Assembly (NCBI GenBank): GCA_934526065.1
Contig: CAKSZX010000002.1
Span: 211,064 to 275,063 of the forward strand
DNA from: an uncultured Oscillospiraceae bacterium
GTDB lineage: Bacteria > Bacillota > Clostridia > Oscillospirales > Ruminococcaceae
DNA: 64,000 bases
Reading direction: 5' to 3'
Numbering within the stretch: the stretch's first letter is position 1; every line of letters starts with the position of its first letter. This document shows positions 10,601 through 17,766 of this stretch, piece by piece. A program made the position numbers and the translations under genes. The notes beneath the pieces are model-generated. The model was not told the DNA's origin. It searched no databases and saw only the letters and a list, made by a program, of their open reading frames with translations.

Positions 10601-13176
10601 TTGATGGATACTATAACCCGGCAAATAACAGCTGGGGTTCAACGTCCGGAACAAAGACAGTAAATACAAATGGTTTGAAAGAGCTTAAAGCATGGGTATA
10701 TAACGGTGCTTCCGCAATAGATTATTACGGCACAATGACAATATCCAACTTACATATTTGGGGTACGATACCAGGCAGAAGTGAAGTAAAGGCTTATGTT
10801 GTCGAATATGACCTTTCTAACCTTAGAATGGGCATCACAAACCACTCAGCAGAAGATACCGACTATATCGGTTTAAATGCCGCATACAATCCGCCACAGG
10901 GCGATAAATCTGTATCTGTTGTAATCTCAGGTAAAACAAAGATTTATGACAAAACAGACATTTACCCGGACGCATTTATGGTAGTAGGCGGCAGCGGCGC
11001 AAGCAAAGACTTATTTGAAATAACATACACATTAAAGAGTGGCGATTACGCAGATTATGCCCCAACAACATTAAACGGTGCTGATTATCAGAATTCCGGT
11101 GCTGTTAATGCAGGTGAATATCATGCAAGCGTAAAATTGACAGACGCCGCTGTTGCAGCAGGTTGGGTTCTTGATACCACAGGTTCAGTAACAGAGTGCG
11201 ACTTGTACATCAAGTCAAGACCTGTTGATGTGTACAGCCATAACAATAACAAAGTCTATGACGGTACAGCCGACGGTACAATTTCAAATCTTGCAACAGA
11301 GACTATCACAGCAGACAGAGGTGTTGTTGCCGGTGATGTTGTTAACTTCAATACAACAACTCTTGCCGGACATTACACATCTAATCAGCTAAAAACTATC
11401 CATAATGGTAATTGGGTAATGGAAAGAGACGAAAAGGTAAGTCCGCTGTACATTGTACACGACGATATGAGCGACCCTCACCACAACTATTACATTGGCA
11501 ATGAGGATTACTCAGGTTCAATTACTTCTCGTCCGTTGTATGTACACTCACTTTATCAGGATACGGATACTGAAAATAACCCTCGTAATGTAAAATATTA
11601 CGACGGTACAAACGCTGCAACGGTTAGAAACATTATCGTAGATAACATTGTTACAGGCGATACGGTTAAACTGGATAAAAACAGTTATTCCGGTGCTTAT
11701 GCAGACAAAAATGCAGGTGAGATATTAACTGCCGAGGGTTCAACTCAAAAAGACCGTCTTAATCAGTTGGTAGAAAATGAAATAACTCTTACAGAACAAG
11801 TTTCACTTACAAACAATGATTACGGCGATTACTATATTGCCTCAGAAAAATATTCAGGTGCTATTGCACGTACAAGCCTTGTAGCAAAAATAAGGTCTTG
11901 GCGTGGCACATATGGCACAGGAATGGCAGAAACACCTTGGCACGATACAGTCAGCTACAAAGACGGTAAAACACCGACTATCGGCTGTTGGCTCAGTATT
12001 TCCGGCTTAACCGGTGGCGACGAACTTACTCTTGACTATGCTAAGAGCAATTTCAAAGTAAAAGATGTTGCCGACGGCAATATGCAAGTGACAGAGACAA
12101 CTCCGGTAGGCACTTATGGTCTTACTTATGAAGGACTGAATGAAACTAATTACGATGTTCTGAAAAATTATGTAGTATCTATTCTTGACGGTTCATTGAA
12201 AGTCGAACCGAGAGAAATTGTTGTTCAGGTTAACGATACGCAGAAGATGACAGGGGATGAAAATCCAACATTTAGCTCAACTTTCTTTGTTCGTGACAAT
12301 GACGACAATCTCATTGAAGTAGGCTCTGACGATACATCAGAATATGACAATATGAGCCTTACAATAGGCACAGATACTGTTGGTAACAGTGTTCTTGTTC
12401 GTCCTCACGGTGAGGAAAACACCGTAGTATTGTCTAAGACAGACGGTGTAAGCAATATCAGTTATGTAACAGATTGCGAAAAGGATTCTCCGGCTCAATA
12501 TCTCAACTTAACAGACCTTGCAAATCAGCCTACAGAGCGTTGTGAATGGTGTGAGAACTATCACGGCTTTGCACTTGGTACAGACCACTGGAAGATTGCA
12601 GGCTATGAAGTTAAAGTAAATCAGAACCCGGAAACAGGCTCAACTCTTGAAGTAGCCTATGTAACTAACCCATTAGGGGAGCAGGTACAGAACTACACAT
12701 TGAGCTATGTATCAGGAACACTCTTTGTTCACCCTGAACTTCGTTTCCAACTGAAAGCAACTGTTCCTATGACAGTATGTATGTACGGTTACAGGGGCGA
12801 CGGTCAGGTTGTAGAACCTACTAACTACGGTATTACCAATTATTCAAACGGTTCTATCGAAGTTACCGACATTGATGTTTCAAATGACGGATGGATTTTA
12901 TCAGATAGTACATCAAACTTAAAAGCAGGCGAAATGTATGTGAAGATGAATGACACAGTCCTTAAATTGGGACACAATACACCGCACGCTATTTCAAACT
13001 GGGTTGCTACAAAAGGCAATGCGGATACAGGCGAAGGAACATTCCTTAAACTTCCTTTGACTTGCTACATCGCCGGCGGTAATATTAACGACGCAAACGA
13101 AAGTTATGTAATGAATGTTACATATACAATCGCAGAACACGGTAAAACATTGCCTATAACCGAGACAACCGAATAA
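4678..13176 (+). CDS. Giant secreted multidomain surface protein (Ig-like, C-type-lectin-like, YDG/MBG modules)
   Basis: The product is 2,832 aa with a clear ribosome binding site (AAAGGAG) and a Sec signal peptide (about 10-36). An acidic Ser/Thr/Asp/Glu linker runs to about 145. Ig-like modules recur with WQYR or YQWQ cores (about 180, 1180, 1320 and 1515). A region around 640-940 resembles DUF5057 (GHDTLYG, then a GTGNFLMNQIGH-type stretch). Residues about 1785-1900 look like a C-type-lectin fold (AYKVVTTNGDITWNNAK to WDWLQE). YDG/MBG-type repeats follow (IYDKT about 2085, KVYDGT about 2190, KYYDGT about 2300, then 2400-2600). The C-terminal module (about 2689-2832) matches that of the 497-aa protein. 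There is no C-terminal membrane anchor, although the tail ends with LPITETTE. An adhesin or pilus-like shaft is inferred. Confidence 0.85.
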   Translation: MNPERKSTRILNKVISVLLAVCMTASTLSVPVTAYADTVNSDIYSDTSSDSPDIDPGSASQVDENEVSDEAKETTNEVPEVNSDSNSTADEDAAPAETDECDDTTKSDGLIAEDKSNLISEDSDKNKNKDNSDVTEETPDEEQTEFVALNIIQPESGEIEAEAGDEVTLTAKVNREDVKVAYQWQRIQNRPIGIEMTDSEYDYSEGESTAYSFVLDDMTETEYINQYPQATWRGIEMYNAVKKSLENIGEDISNVRIEQNTENYVLNGYVISAARVGDHVEVYAEKDGRRNTATLNSEGKWSFNSEAQSITADWQDIEGAVNDTYTFTVGDNDFSYLYRCAVTVLDEDYKSECKTILEQQGVTLTDEQTEAEQKLYSIGYTLTNSQIAEDTEIEVYAANYSVAVGNPKLSDDVQWITGLTNGYEYITKDTYDRITSWVNEVTGAEKKNRQQMADRCWTRMMSSGFDGYSIANVFDENGLPTGETREYQGFTLTNGMLEVNSNWYGKTVYFRVHSKGQDWSNIGTAIEIPAYTELSKDADGSYVEAASGTRYKKAITLLNPYMIDVGSKYKDYLELGVISTSSSYSNGKGWLLDDNGNVTDNHVTVYAVDCEKFNANPERYMIDAEGNYRMDSVAWGVCAYEEPDISGKAYWILKDYIANGYGFLIGHDTLYGYAGAYYDAFGIDLDESAISRDDGTTWYYDVNSWLPGTTASTYEWDSRGHIVASTGTSATRGGHFYLNRLIGSNAGNAYSGTVKPSNAPGYILSGGGSHGIYGKNLMYGGNSVKVVQTGYSADKAITNPRFRTPTNYPFAFNDGQVFSNSETHTNQQITFATIWANYAENTIADKYGFDKDERLFTIGNSTGTNNFYLTGTGNFLMNQIGHLPWNSATTGEAKLFANSVFYVSQRKQCEICAANQDGHQTVHFVHRVSSANAEQILNILRNGGNYWYSLDDCYMLIDDITLPEDWTPIKNFSGHWNSDVYTVTLNSSGTPLIDNTETPAKKYNTGSQSGWNLGADQTKGVENVFKTDDSGIHTTGVARVVGELSDLFNANTNYAGYTVKILGSDNPNYLPAGEEYSCTVNTDSKYVISNLPCIYDADNKSGVLRARVYKPDGTEVTEYGVIRTNVDKNFWNNDMTTPLYLGSFTVSPVEDEVSYEKAQAFFKASTISSEVPSLVGWQYRESATSEWKEVPEDWNIKVENENSELPEGDKILKSTLTLNNVNPKWNGYEFRAVFTSENYGQWNTSDYYLTGAVANGTSGTKHVVIAEDGLSGQLTVNLWAGYAEQGDNVTVYEGDKATFTSTGYALDDGTPITAEWQYRADENGDWHNVAGSEEFGGLEVIETSAPIEEMKNEVLGELTKVSPETDKNVFADNATFHAVTTKLTVDKVDIKQDKMRFRVHYTATSSFGTKIEWYSDIANDKSGVWDTDAIDYTVTKIDNHSNILYVNAPELSVDMQEASLYPDSNANIDINDKIGQSLVLPTVEATVANGTAVYRAKVYYLPEQIKPNVAWQYRTYKDTTAKDWSNATPGALGYSNVTVSITNADKGTTVIDGVTYNVIESTMTIGNVPLAIYNMENYLKYFFRCIATSTYDTVKETGKSITKVDTRDGYQWGGLSLDYNITVNHNGVLGYGGQNNIANAQNASYVPTHTLEEVVNATKSSDRVYWKYPNLQIKAPSGQHINTVIVWFDDSYRHSSNDYIGYDNSMANQYGISVSESTNQKIVFVSRNANTVELAQWNEFLRNYVWFVTYDRIDYTDLANTNSSISGGARIKWHADELRMAGVKIDTATNKAYKVVTTNGDITWNNAKNAARAYNSDVGTNGYLVEINSSAENSLVQGLLGGKTAWIGGRYNGDRVWDYSNTGISYSNYNSNNANWTNAYLAMNGSGKWDWLQEATSTPLDRDVSGSVSVSVPGRKVWGQSSSAIQVPTEYQKYVTSYRYTWTMTNLRGMTGWGYEYNLTGGAIATNYAGATTQLDGYYNPANNSWGSTSGTKTVNTNGLKELKAWVYNGASAIDYYGTMTISNLHIWGTIPGRSEVKAYVVEYDLSNLRMGITNHSAEDTDYIGLNAAYNPPQGDKSVSVVISGKTKIYDKTDIYPDAFMVVGGSGASKDLFEITYTLKSGDYADYAPTTLNGADYQNSGAVNAGEYHASVKLTDAAVAAGWVLDTTGSVTECDLYIKSRPVDVYSHNNNKVYDGTADGTISNLATETITADRGVVAGDVVNFNTTTLAGHYTSNQLKTIHNGNWVMERDEKVSPLYIVHDDMSDPHHNYYIGNEDYSGSITSRPLYVHSLYQDTDTENNPRNVKYYDGTNAATVRNIIVDNIVTGDTVKLDKNSYSGAYADKNAGEILTAEGSTQKDRLNQLVENEITLTEQVSLTNNDYGDYYIASEKYSGAIARTSLVAKIRSWRGTYGTGMAETPWHDTVSYKDGKTPTIGCWLSISGLTGGDELTLDYAKSNFKVKDVADGNMQVTETTPVGTYGLTYEGLNETNYDVLKNYVVSILDGSLKVEPREIVVQVNDTQKMTGDENPTFSSTFFVRDNDDNLIEVGSDDTSEYDNMSLTIGTDTVGNSVLVRPHGEENTVVLSKTDGVSNISYVTDCEKDSPAQYLNLTDLANQPTERCEWCENYHGFALGTDHWKIAGYEVKVNQNPETGSTLEVAYVTNPLGEQVQNYTLSYVSGTLFVHPELRFQLKATVPMTVCMYGYRGDGQVVEPTNYGITNYSNGSIEVTDIDVSNDGWILSDSTSNLKAGEMYVKMNDTVLKLGHNTPHAISNWVATKGNADTGEGTFLKLPLTCYIAGGNINDANESYVMNVTYTIAEHGKTLPITETTE

Positions 13177-13212
13177 ATTTGCTAAATTTCTTTTCATTTA
13201 CACTTTTTCTCG

Positions 13213-13246
13213 AAAAGACCGCCGAGATAAAATTCGGCGGTCTTTT
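13213..13246 (+). terminator. Terminator of the surface locus
   Basis: A perfect 13-bp stem (13213-13225 with 13234-13246) closes an 8-nt loop and ends in TTTT, 37 nt after the stop of the giant gene. It can work in both directions. Confidence 0.9.
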
Positions 13247-13428
13247 CTTGCTTCGGAAACTACCGGCCTTGCCAGCTTTATCTTCAAGCATCGAGCAAAG
13301 CGAGCTTGGAATATCAGTCTAAACCAAATATATCTTTTACTGCATTTATCTTTTTTACATGGATTTAGGATATACTATAAAGTAGAGTATAAATTGTTAA
13401 AATATGTCTCAATTACCCTGTCAACATA

Positions 13429-13489
13429 GTAAAAATAGACTATAATCTATTTTTACATCAAAAACACCCCTAAAACTAGTAAAAATAGA
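13429..13489. repeat. Inverted and direct repeats upstream of the serine recombinase
   Basis: GTAAAAATAGA (13429-13439) is followed after 6 nt by its exact inverse (13446-13456), and the same 11-mer recurs directly at 13479-13489. A looser ATACT...AGTAT repeat lies just before. Such an arrangement fits a recombinase res/crossover region or an operator. The rest of 13247-13739 is very AT-rich with no gene seen; a TATAAT at 13695-13700 is the likely -10 of the recombinase gene. Confidence 0.5.
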
Positions 13490-13739
13490 GTTTAAAAATG
13501 GCTTTTTTTACATAATGTAAATAGGGTCAAGAGGTCAATTTTACATTTTACCAAATTTGAACGATTTGTATCTGACTTTTCCTTACTTGCTTCATAAAAT
13601 TTCGTTGTTCCTCATTGCTATGGGATAATATTTCAACTTTTATCATTTATTGATGTAACACGGTTAAAGCATATACAGATAATTTTATTCGTGCTATAAT
13701 ATATTATATACATTATTATATATTGTAACGGAGGTAAGT

Positions 13740-14300
13740 ATGAATATCGGATATATAAGAGTTTCAACTGTTGAACAAAATACGGAGCGTCAGCTTGAAG
13801 GCTTAAAGAAATACCACATTGACAAATTTTTTGAAGAAAAAATTTCCGGCAAAAATACAGACAGGCCACAGTTACAGGCAATGTTGGAATTTTGCCGAGA
13901 TGGCGACACGATATATGTTCATGATTTTTCAAGACTTGCCCGTTCCACCAAAGACCTACTGGATATTGTCGAGTTGCTAAACAAAAAAGGTGTGCACCTT
14001 GTAAGCAATAAAGAAAACATCAACAGTAACACCCCACAAGGAAAACTTATGCTCACGATGATTGGTGCAATCTATGAATTTGAAAGAACCAACTTGCTTG
14101 AAAGACAGCGTGAAGGTATTGAGATTGCAAAAAGCAACGGTGTGTATAAAGGAAGAAGTGAGAAATCTGTTGACGAACATAAATTTAATGACTTATATGA
14201 AAAGTACATACATAGGCAAATTACTAAATCAGAGTTTGCAATCGCTCTCGGAGTGTCAAGGCCTACTCTTAATAAAATTCTAAAAAATAAAGCTCGGTGA
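13740..14300 (+). CDS. Small serine recombinase (resolvase/invertase family)
   Basis: The product is 186 aa with a strong ribosome binding site (GGAGG). The resolvase catalytic domain begins with GYIRVST (nucleophile Ser9), followed by SRLARS arginines (about 64-67), the GKLMLTMIGAIYEFER helix region and a C-terminal helix-turn-helix (about 140-186). The length is that of Tn3/Hin-type small serine recombinases, not of large serine integrases. It could resolve multimers, invert a segment or move a small element. It stands alone between the surface locus and an AT-rich defence-like cluster, preceded by 11-bp repeats that are candidate target sites. Confidence 0.85.
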   Translation: MNIGYIRVSTVEQNTERQLEGLKKYHIDKFFEEKISGKNTDRPQLQAMLEFCRDGDTIYVHDFSRLARSTKDLLDIVELLNKKGVHLVSNKENINSNTPQGKLMLTMIGAIYEFERTNLLERQREGIEIAKSNGVYKGRSEKSVDEHKFNDLYEKYIHRQITKSEFAIALGVSRPTLNKILKNKAR

Positions 14301-14379
14301 TTTAAAACCATTTTATATGTAGTTTACATATTTGTCCTGAATTTATTATTAAAACAATTTATACAAAGGAGTATATATT

Positions 14380-15138
14380 ATGAGTGAATTCAAACATTTT
14401 GATGAATTTTTTTCTAAAAAACAAAATTGCAATTTTGATTTGTCGGTTGCTATAGAAAACGAAAGTATATTCAGAAGCGATATGTTTTGCCCAGAATGTA
14501 AAAAAGCGCAACTAACATTAGTTGCTAAAACGCATAGACATCGTGCATATTTAAGGAGAATACCAACATCGCATCATCATCGGGGGTGTTCGTATAATTA
14601 CGAGTATGCCAACAAAAAAACTACTTATGACTATATAAATTCATTGAATCCGGAAAAACTGCAGGATAAACTAGAATCAATTATGCGATTATTGTGTAAA
14701 CCTCCATTATTACATCAATCGTTGTCACCCAAAGAGAAAACGACTGATGTAGATGCATCCGCTATGCTAATACCTTCACAAAATAAATCCAATGTTTTAA
14801 AATCATTAAAGAGGAAAAAATTAGGGACATATATTGATCTATCTGAAAATGGTGAGTTGTATGTATTTTACGGTAAGGTTTATCTAAAAATCAAGTCATA
14901 CCCTCAATACGACTCAAATACAAATAAGTTATACTCGATTTACTTTTTGGAAATTTACACTAAAAACTCCAATGAAGAATTAAAGAAGAAAGCCAGTTTC
15001 TATTTGGGCAATTCATTAAAAGAAATAGATGAAGAGTCCCAATATTACATTGTTTTTATTGGATATCCATCATTCAATAGAATGTATCCTGAAATTAAAC
15101 TTGTAACTAAAGATGCCTTTATATACAAAAAAGTGTGA
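14380..15138 (+). CDS. Cys/His-rich protein of unknown function
   Basis: The product is 252 aa from an AAAGGAG-preceded ATG. Near residues 44-72 it has CPEC, then HRHRAYLRR, then HHHRGC, a Cx2C...H...C pattern that resembles the zinc-binding head of CoiA-like or DUF6035-like proteins. The remainder is a mixed alpha/beta soluble domain with no motif I recognise. Base composition is more AT-rich than the surface locus. It lies just before the AAA ATPase/RloB pair, so a role in the same mobile defence-type module is possible but unproven. Confidence 0.55.
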   Translation: MSEFKHFDEFFSKKQNCNFDLSVAIENESIFRSDMFCPECKKAQLTLVAKTHRHRAYLRRIPTSHHHRGCSYNYEYANKKTTYDYINSLNPEKLQDKLESIMRLLCKPPLLHQSLSPKEKTTDVDASAMLIPSQNKSNVLKSLKRKKLGTYIDLSENGELYVFYGKVYLKIKSYPQYDSNTNKLYSIYFLEIYTKNSNEELKKKASFYLGNSLKEIDEESQYYIVFIGYPSFNRMYPEIKLVTKDAFIYKKV

Positions 15139-15371
15139 TATATTGACATTGATATTGAATTAAAAAAGTTGTCAGTGAGACAGAATTACCTTTGTTGATA
15201 TCTTTGATGTCATGATACTATATAATCACTATGAAATTGGAGCGATGACGATAATTACTAAATATGACATGACAATTCAGCAGGACCGTATAGGACAATT
15301 ACAATAAAATAGTTAAAAACGACTTATTAACGCCAAATACGAAAAATTTTTCCGTAAACACGATTATATAA

Positions 15372-15401
15372 TTGACTTTTTGCACATTATAATGTTATAC
15401 T
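15372..15401 (+). promoter_or_regulatory. Promoter for the AAA15/RloB pair
   Basis: TTGACT (15372-15377) and TATACT (15396-15401) are separated by 18 nt, 25 nt upstream of the ATG. The rest of the 287-nt gap from 15139 shows no gene. Confidence 0.6.
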
Positions 15402-15425
15402 TATAATAGTGGAGGTATACTAAAT

Positions 15426-16649
15426 ATGTTATGTCAATTTAGCTTTAAGAATTTTAAGTCATATAAGGATGAAACAGTATTTGATTTGCAAGCCACAAGT
15501 ATAGAAGAACATGGTGATTCATTAATAACACATGAGAAAGGTAATGCTATTCTTCCTGTAAGTGTAATTTATGGCCCTAATGGTGGGGGTAAGACAAGTT
15601 TATTGCAGGCGATGGCGTGTTTGATTTCTACGGTTGTAAAACCCATACATGACCTTGGTAAAAATAGAGTTAAGGTTGTTATACGGCAACGATTCGCATG
15701 CTTGCCATTTGCGTTTGATGAAAGCTCTGAAAAAGAACCGACTGAGTTTAAGATATATTTTAGAGTTAATTCTAATGAATATATGTACTATATTGCTATT
15801 TTAGATGAAAAAATAATGTCTGAGGTTTTGTACCGTAGAACTATCGGCGGTAAAAAAACTGCTGTTATATTTGAAAGAGAGGAAGAAAATATTGTTTTAG
15901 GTGCAAAAATATCGAAAAAAAATGTGAATACAGAAGTAAATCCTAAGATGCCATATCTTTCTTTTTTAGCGATTAATTATAATTTTGAAGAAATCACCGA
16001 GGTTCAACAGTGGTTCGAGTCATGTATTATCCTTAATTATGCAAATCCACGTACAGAGCAGAACATATTTTTGAACAATGGTGATGAATTCAAAAATTTT
16101 TGTATAACATCTCTGAATAATGTGGGAATTGATGTATCGGATTATAGATACGATGAAGTTAAAAATGATTTTTTTGTTTTTCACAATATTGATGGAAAAC
16201 AATATAGCTTACCATTTATCTACGAATCTGAGGGAACAAAAAAATTATTTTCTATATTGCCATTTTTTTTAGTTGCGATTAATGAAGGAAGACTTGTTGT
16301 TGCTGATGAACTAGATGCAAAATTACATCCAAAGCTTTTGAGATATATTGTATCATTATTTACGAATAAAGACATAAATAAAAATGGTGCTCAGCTTATT
16401 TTTACATCGCATGATATGTCGATAATGAAAAAAGAAGTATTCCGTAGAGATGAAATTTGGTTTGCAGCATTAAATCGAGAGCACAGTAGCGAGTTATATT
16501 CATTGTTTGATATTAAAGATGAAAACGGAGAGCGTATTAGGGCAACTTCAGCTTATTATAAGCAATATCTTGAAGGCAGGTATGGTGCTGACCCATACCT
16601 GAGAAAAATGATGGAATGGGGAAAAGAAGATGAGTCTGAAACCATCTAA
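15426..16649 (+). CDS. AAA15-type ATPase (RloA/AbiL-like)
   Basis: The product is 407 aa. It starts with FSFKNFKSYKDETVFD, the usual opening of OLD/AAA15 ABC-type ATPases. Walker A is GPNGGGKTS (about 48-56) and Walker B is VVADELDAKLHP (about 291-302), with an FTSHD switch region near 330. These proteins form ABC-like ATPase dimers that sense or signal invading DNA and control a partner effector. The stop overlaps the start of the RloB-like gene by 20 nt, so the two are translationally coupled. Comparable pairs include AbiL and PARIS-type systems. Defence is inferred from the family and the pairing. Confidence 0.82.
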   Translation: MLCQFSFKNFKSYKDETVFDLQATSIEEHGDSLITHEKGNAILPVSVIYGPNGGGKTSLLQAMACLISTVVKPIHDLGKNRVKVVIRQRFACLPFAFDESSEKEPTEFKIYFRVNSNEYMYYIAILDEKIMSEVLYRRTIGGKKTAVIFEREEENIVLGAKISKKNVNTEVNPKMPYLSFLAINYNFEEITEVQQWFESCIILNYANPRTEQNIFLNNGDEFKNFCITSLNNVGIDVSDYRYDEVKNDFFVFHNIDGKQYSLPFIYESEGTKKLFSILPFFLVAINEGRLVVADELDAKLHPKLLRYIVSLFTNKDINKNGAQLIFTSHDMSIMKKEVFRRDEIWFAALNREHSSELYSLFDIKDENGERIRATSAYYKQYLEGRYGADPYLRKMMEWGKEDESETI

Positions 16650-17304
16650 GAAATCAGATTTGAACAAGGGATGGATGTCTAAAAGAATTGACAGAAAAAA
16701 ATTAATAAATCCTGAATATCATTTGATTGTTACAGAAGGTACTAAAACTGAACCAAACTATTTCAACGGAATAAAGGATCGTATAAATCGGAAGTATAGA
16801 GAAAGAATCCACTTGGAAATAGCAGGAACGGGCAATAATACAATCGGTCTTTTAAATAAGGCGAAGCAAATGGCAAACAACGACCCAAATGGGTATAGCC
16901 ATGTTTGGATTGTTTATGACACAGATGATTTCCCTGCTGAAAATATAAATAAAGTCGTTAAACAATGTGAAGACCTCAGTACGGATGAATGCACTTATCA
17001 CGCAATTTGGTCAAATCAGTGCATAGAACTATGGTTTTTGTTACATTTTCGTTATATGAAATCCGATTTACATCGTAATGAATATTATAATAAACTGACG
17101 GATTGTTTTAAAAAAAAGAAAATACCTGTAACATATACTAAAAATATGGAAAATATTTTTGAAGAATTGTATCCTTTTCTTGATAACGCAATAAAAAATG
17201 CACACAAATTAGACGATTACAACAAGGGTAAAACTCCATCTGATTCAAAGCCTGGTACGAAAGTTTTTGAACTTGTGGAAAGATTAAAGGCTTACTTGAA
17301 ATAA
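16630..17304 (+). CDS. RloB-family protein, Toprim-like effector partner
   Basis: The product is 224 aa. The start VTEGTKTEPNYF (about 33-44) and VWIVYDTDDF (about 91-100) give the acidic residues of a Toprim-like metal site, and SNQCIELWFLLHF (about 123-135) is the RloB signature. RloB proteins pair with AAA15 ATPases in phage-defence modules, where they are thought to be nucleases. It overlaps the ATPase gene by 20 nt. No separate ribosome binding site is obvious, so translational coupling is likely. Assignment to the family is firm; the biological target is not known. Confidence 0.8.
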   Translation: MSLKPSKKSDLNKGWMSKRIDRKKLINPEYHLIVTEGTKTEPNYFNGIKDRINRKYRERIHLEIAGTGNNTIGLLNKAKQMANNDPNGYSHVWIVYDTDDFPAENINKVVKQCEDLSTDECTYHAIWSNQCIELWFLLHFRYMKSDLHRNEYYNKLTDCFKKKKIPVTYTKNMENIFEELYPFLDNAIKNAHKLDDYNKGKTPSDSKPGTKVFELVERLKAYLK

Positions 17305-17406
17305 CAAGTAAACACACATATATATTTATTAAAATATCCGACAAATTTACAATAAGCCAATTTTAGTAATATAATTATAAAGTTATGTTAGTCGGTGTTT
17401 CCCATA

Positions 17407-17435
17407 TTGACTTTACCCTTATAAAAATATATAAT
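17407..17435 (+). promoter_or_regulatory. Sigma-A promoter of leader copy 1
   Basis: TTGACT (17407-17412) and TATAAT (17430-17435) are 17 nt apart, directly before the conserved leader RNA. Confidence 0.85.
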
Positions 17436-17440
17436 GTAAG

Positions 17441-17650
17441 TGTTAGGTAGCCGGTGCCGATTTACCGGTAAGTAGAGAACGATAGTTATAACAAATAACT
17501 AATCGTAATGTAAGTGAAAATTTGCTTGCACATGCTGAGTAACGCCTGTTTAATACAGGTGGCGTAGAGATTTTTAAGAGAAATATTTTGTAAAACATAA
17601 AAGGACAAATTAAATAGGCCGTTAAGGTCTGTTCGGTTTGTCCGTTTTTA
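17441..17650 (+). ncRNA. Structured leader RNA, copy 1 of 3, ending in a terminator
   Basis: The sequence from GTTAGGTAGCCGGT recurs at 27.9 and 35.1 kb, with the first 70-odd nt almost unchanged. Predicted helices are CCGG/CCGG-type near the 5' end, an ACGAT-AGTTAT/ATAACT-ATCGT hairpin, a TGTAAG/CTTGCA hairpin and a CCTGT/ACAGG hairpin inside ACGCC...GGCGT. It ends in a terminator (GGACAAA 17603-17609 with TTTGTCC 17637-17643, then GTTTTTATTTT). No coding capacity is evident. It matches no riboswitch class I can recall. It heads the YqaJ transcription unit. Confidence 0.75.
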
Positions 17651-17690
17651 TTTTAAAAGAAGTTTTACAAACAATCAGAGAAAAATATAA

Positions 17691-17740
17691 GGGCCAAAAG
17701 CATATAACCACAATCGGTTTTGCTTTTGGTTCTTTTTATT
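17691..17740 (+). terminator. Second terminator before the YqaJ gene
   Basis: A 12-bp stem (17691-17702 with 17721-17732, including G-U pairs) is followed by TTTTTATTTT. With the leader terminator it makes two tandem stops between promoter and gene. Confidence 0.75.
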
Positions 17741-17766
17741 TTAATAAGATAAAAGGAGATAAGAAA

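Noticed and set aside
4772..13197. Many long minus-strand and shifted frames across the giant surface gene
   Set aside because: They are shadows of the + strand gene: no ribosome binding sites and no recognisable products.
4678..14300. Invertible segment switching the giant surface gene via the serine recombinase
   Set aside because: No matching inverted repeats flanking a coding segment or promoter were seen; the 11-bp repeats are local only.
17441..17600. Known riboswitch or T-box identity for the repeated leader
   Set aside because: I found no match to the conserved cores I know for T-box, c-di-GMP, SAM, THF, ZTP or preQ1 RNAs; a database search is still needed.
17638..17766. N-terminal extension of the YqaJ frame
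   Set aside because: It reads through two intrinsic terminators and lacks a ribosome binding site; the ATG at 17767 has AAAGGAG.
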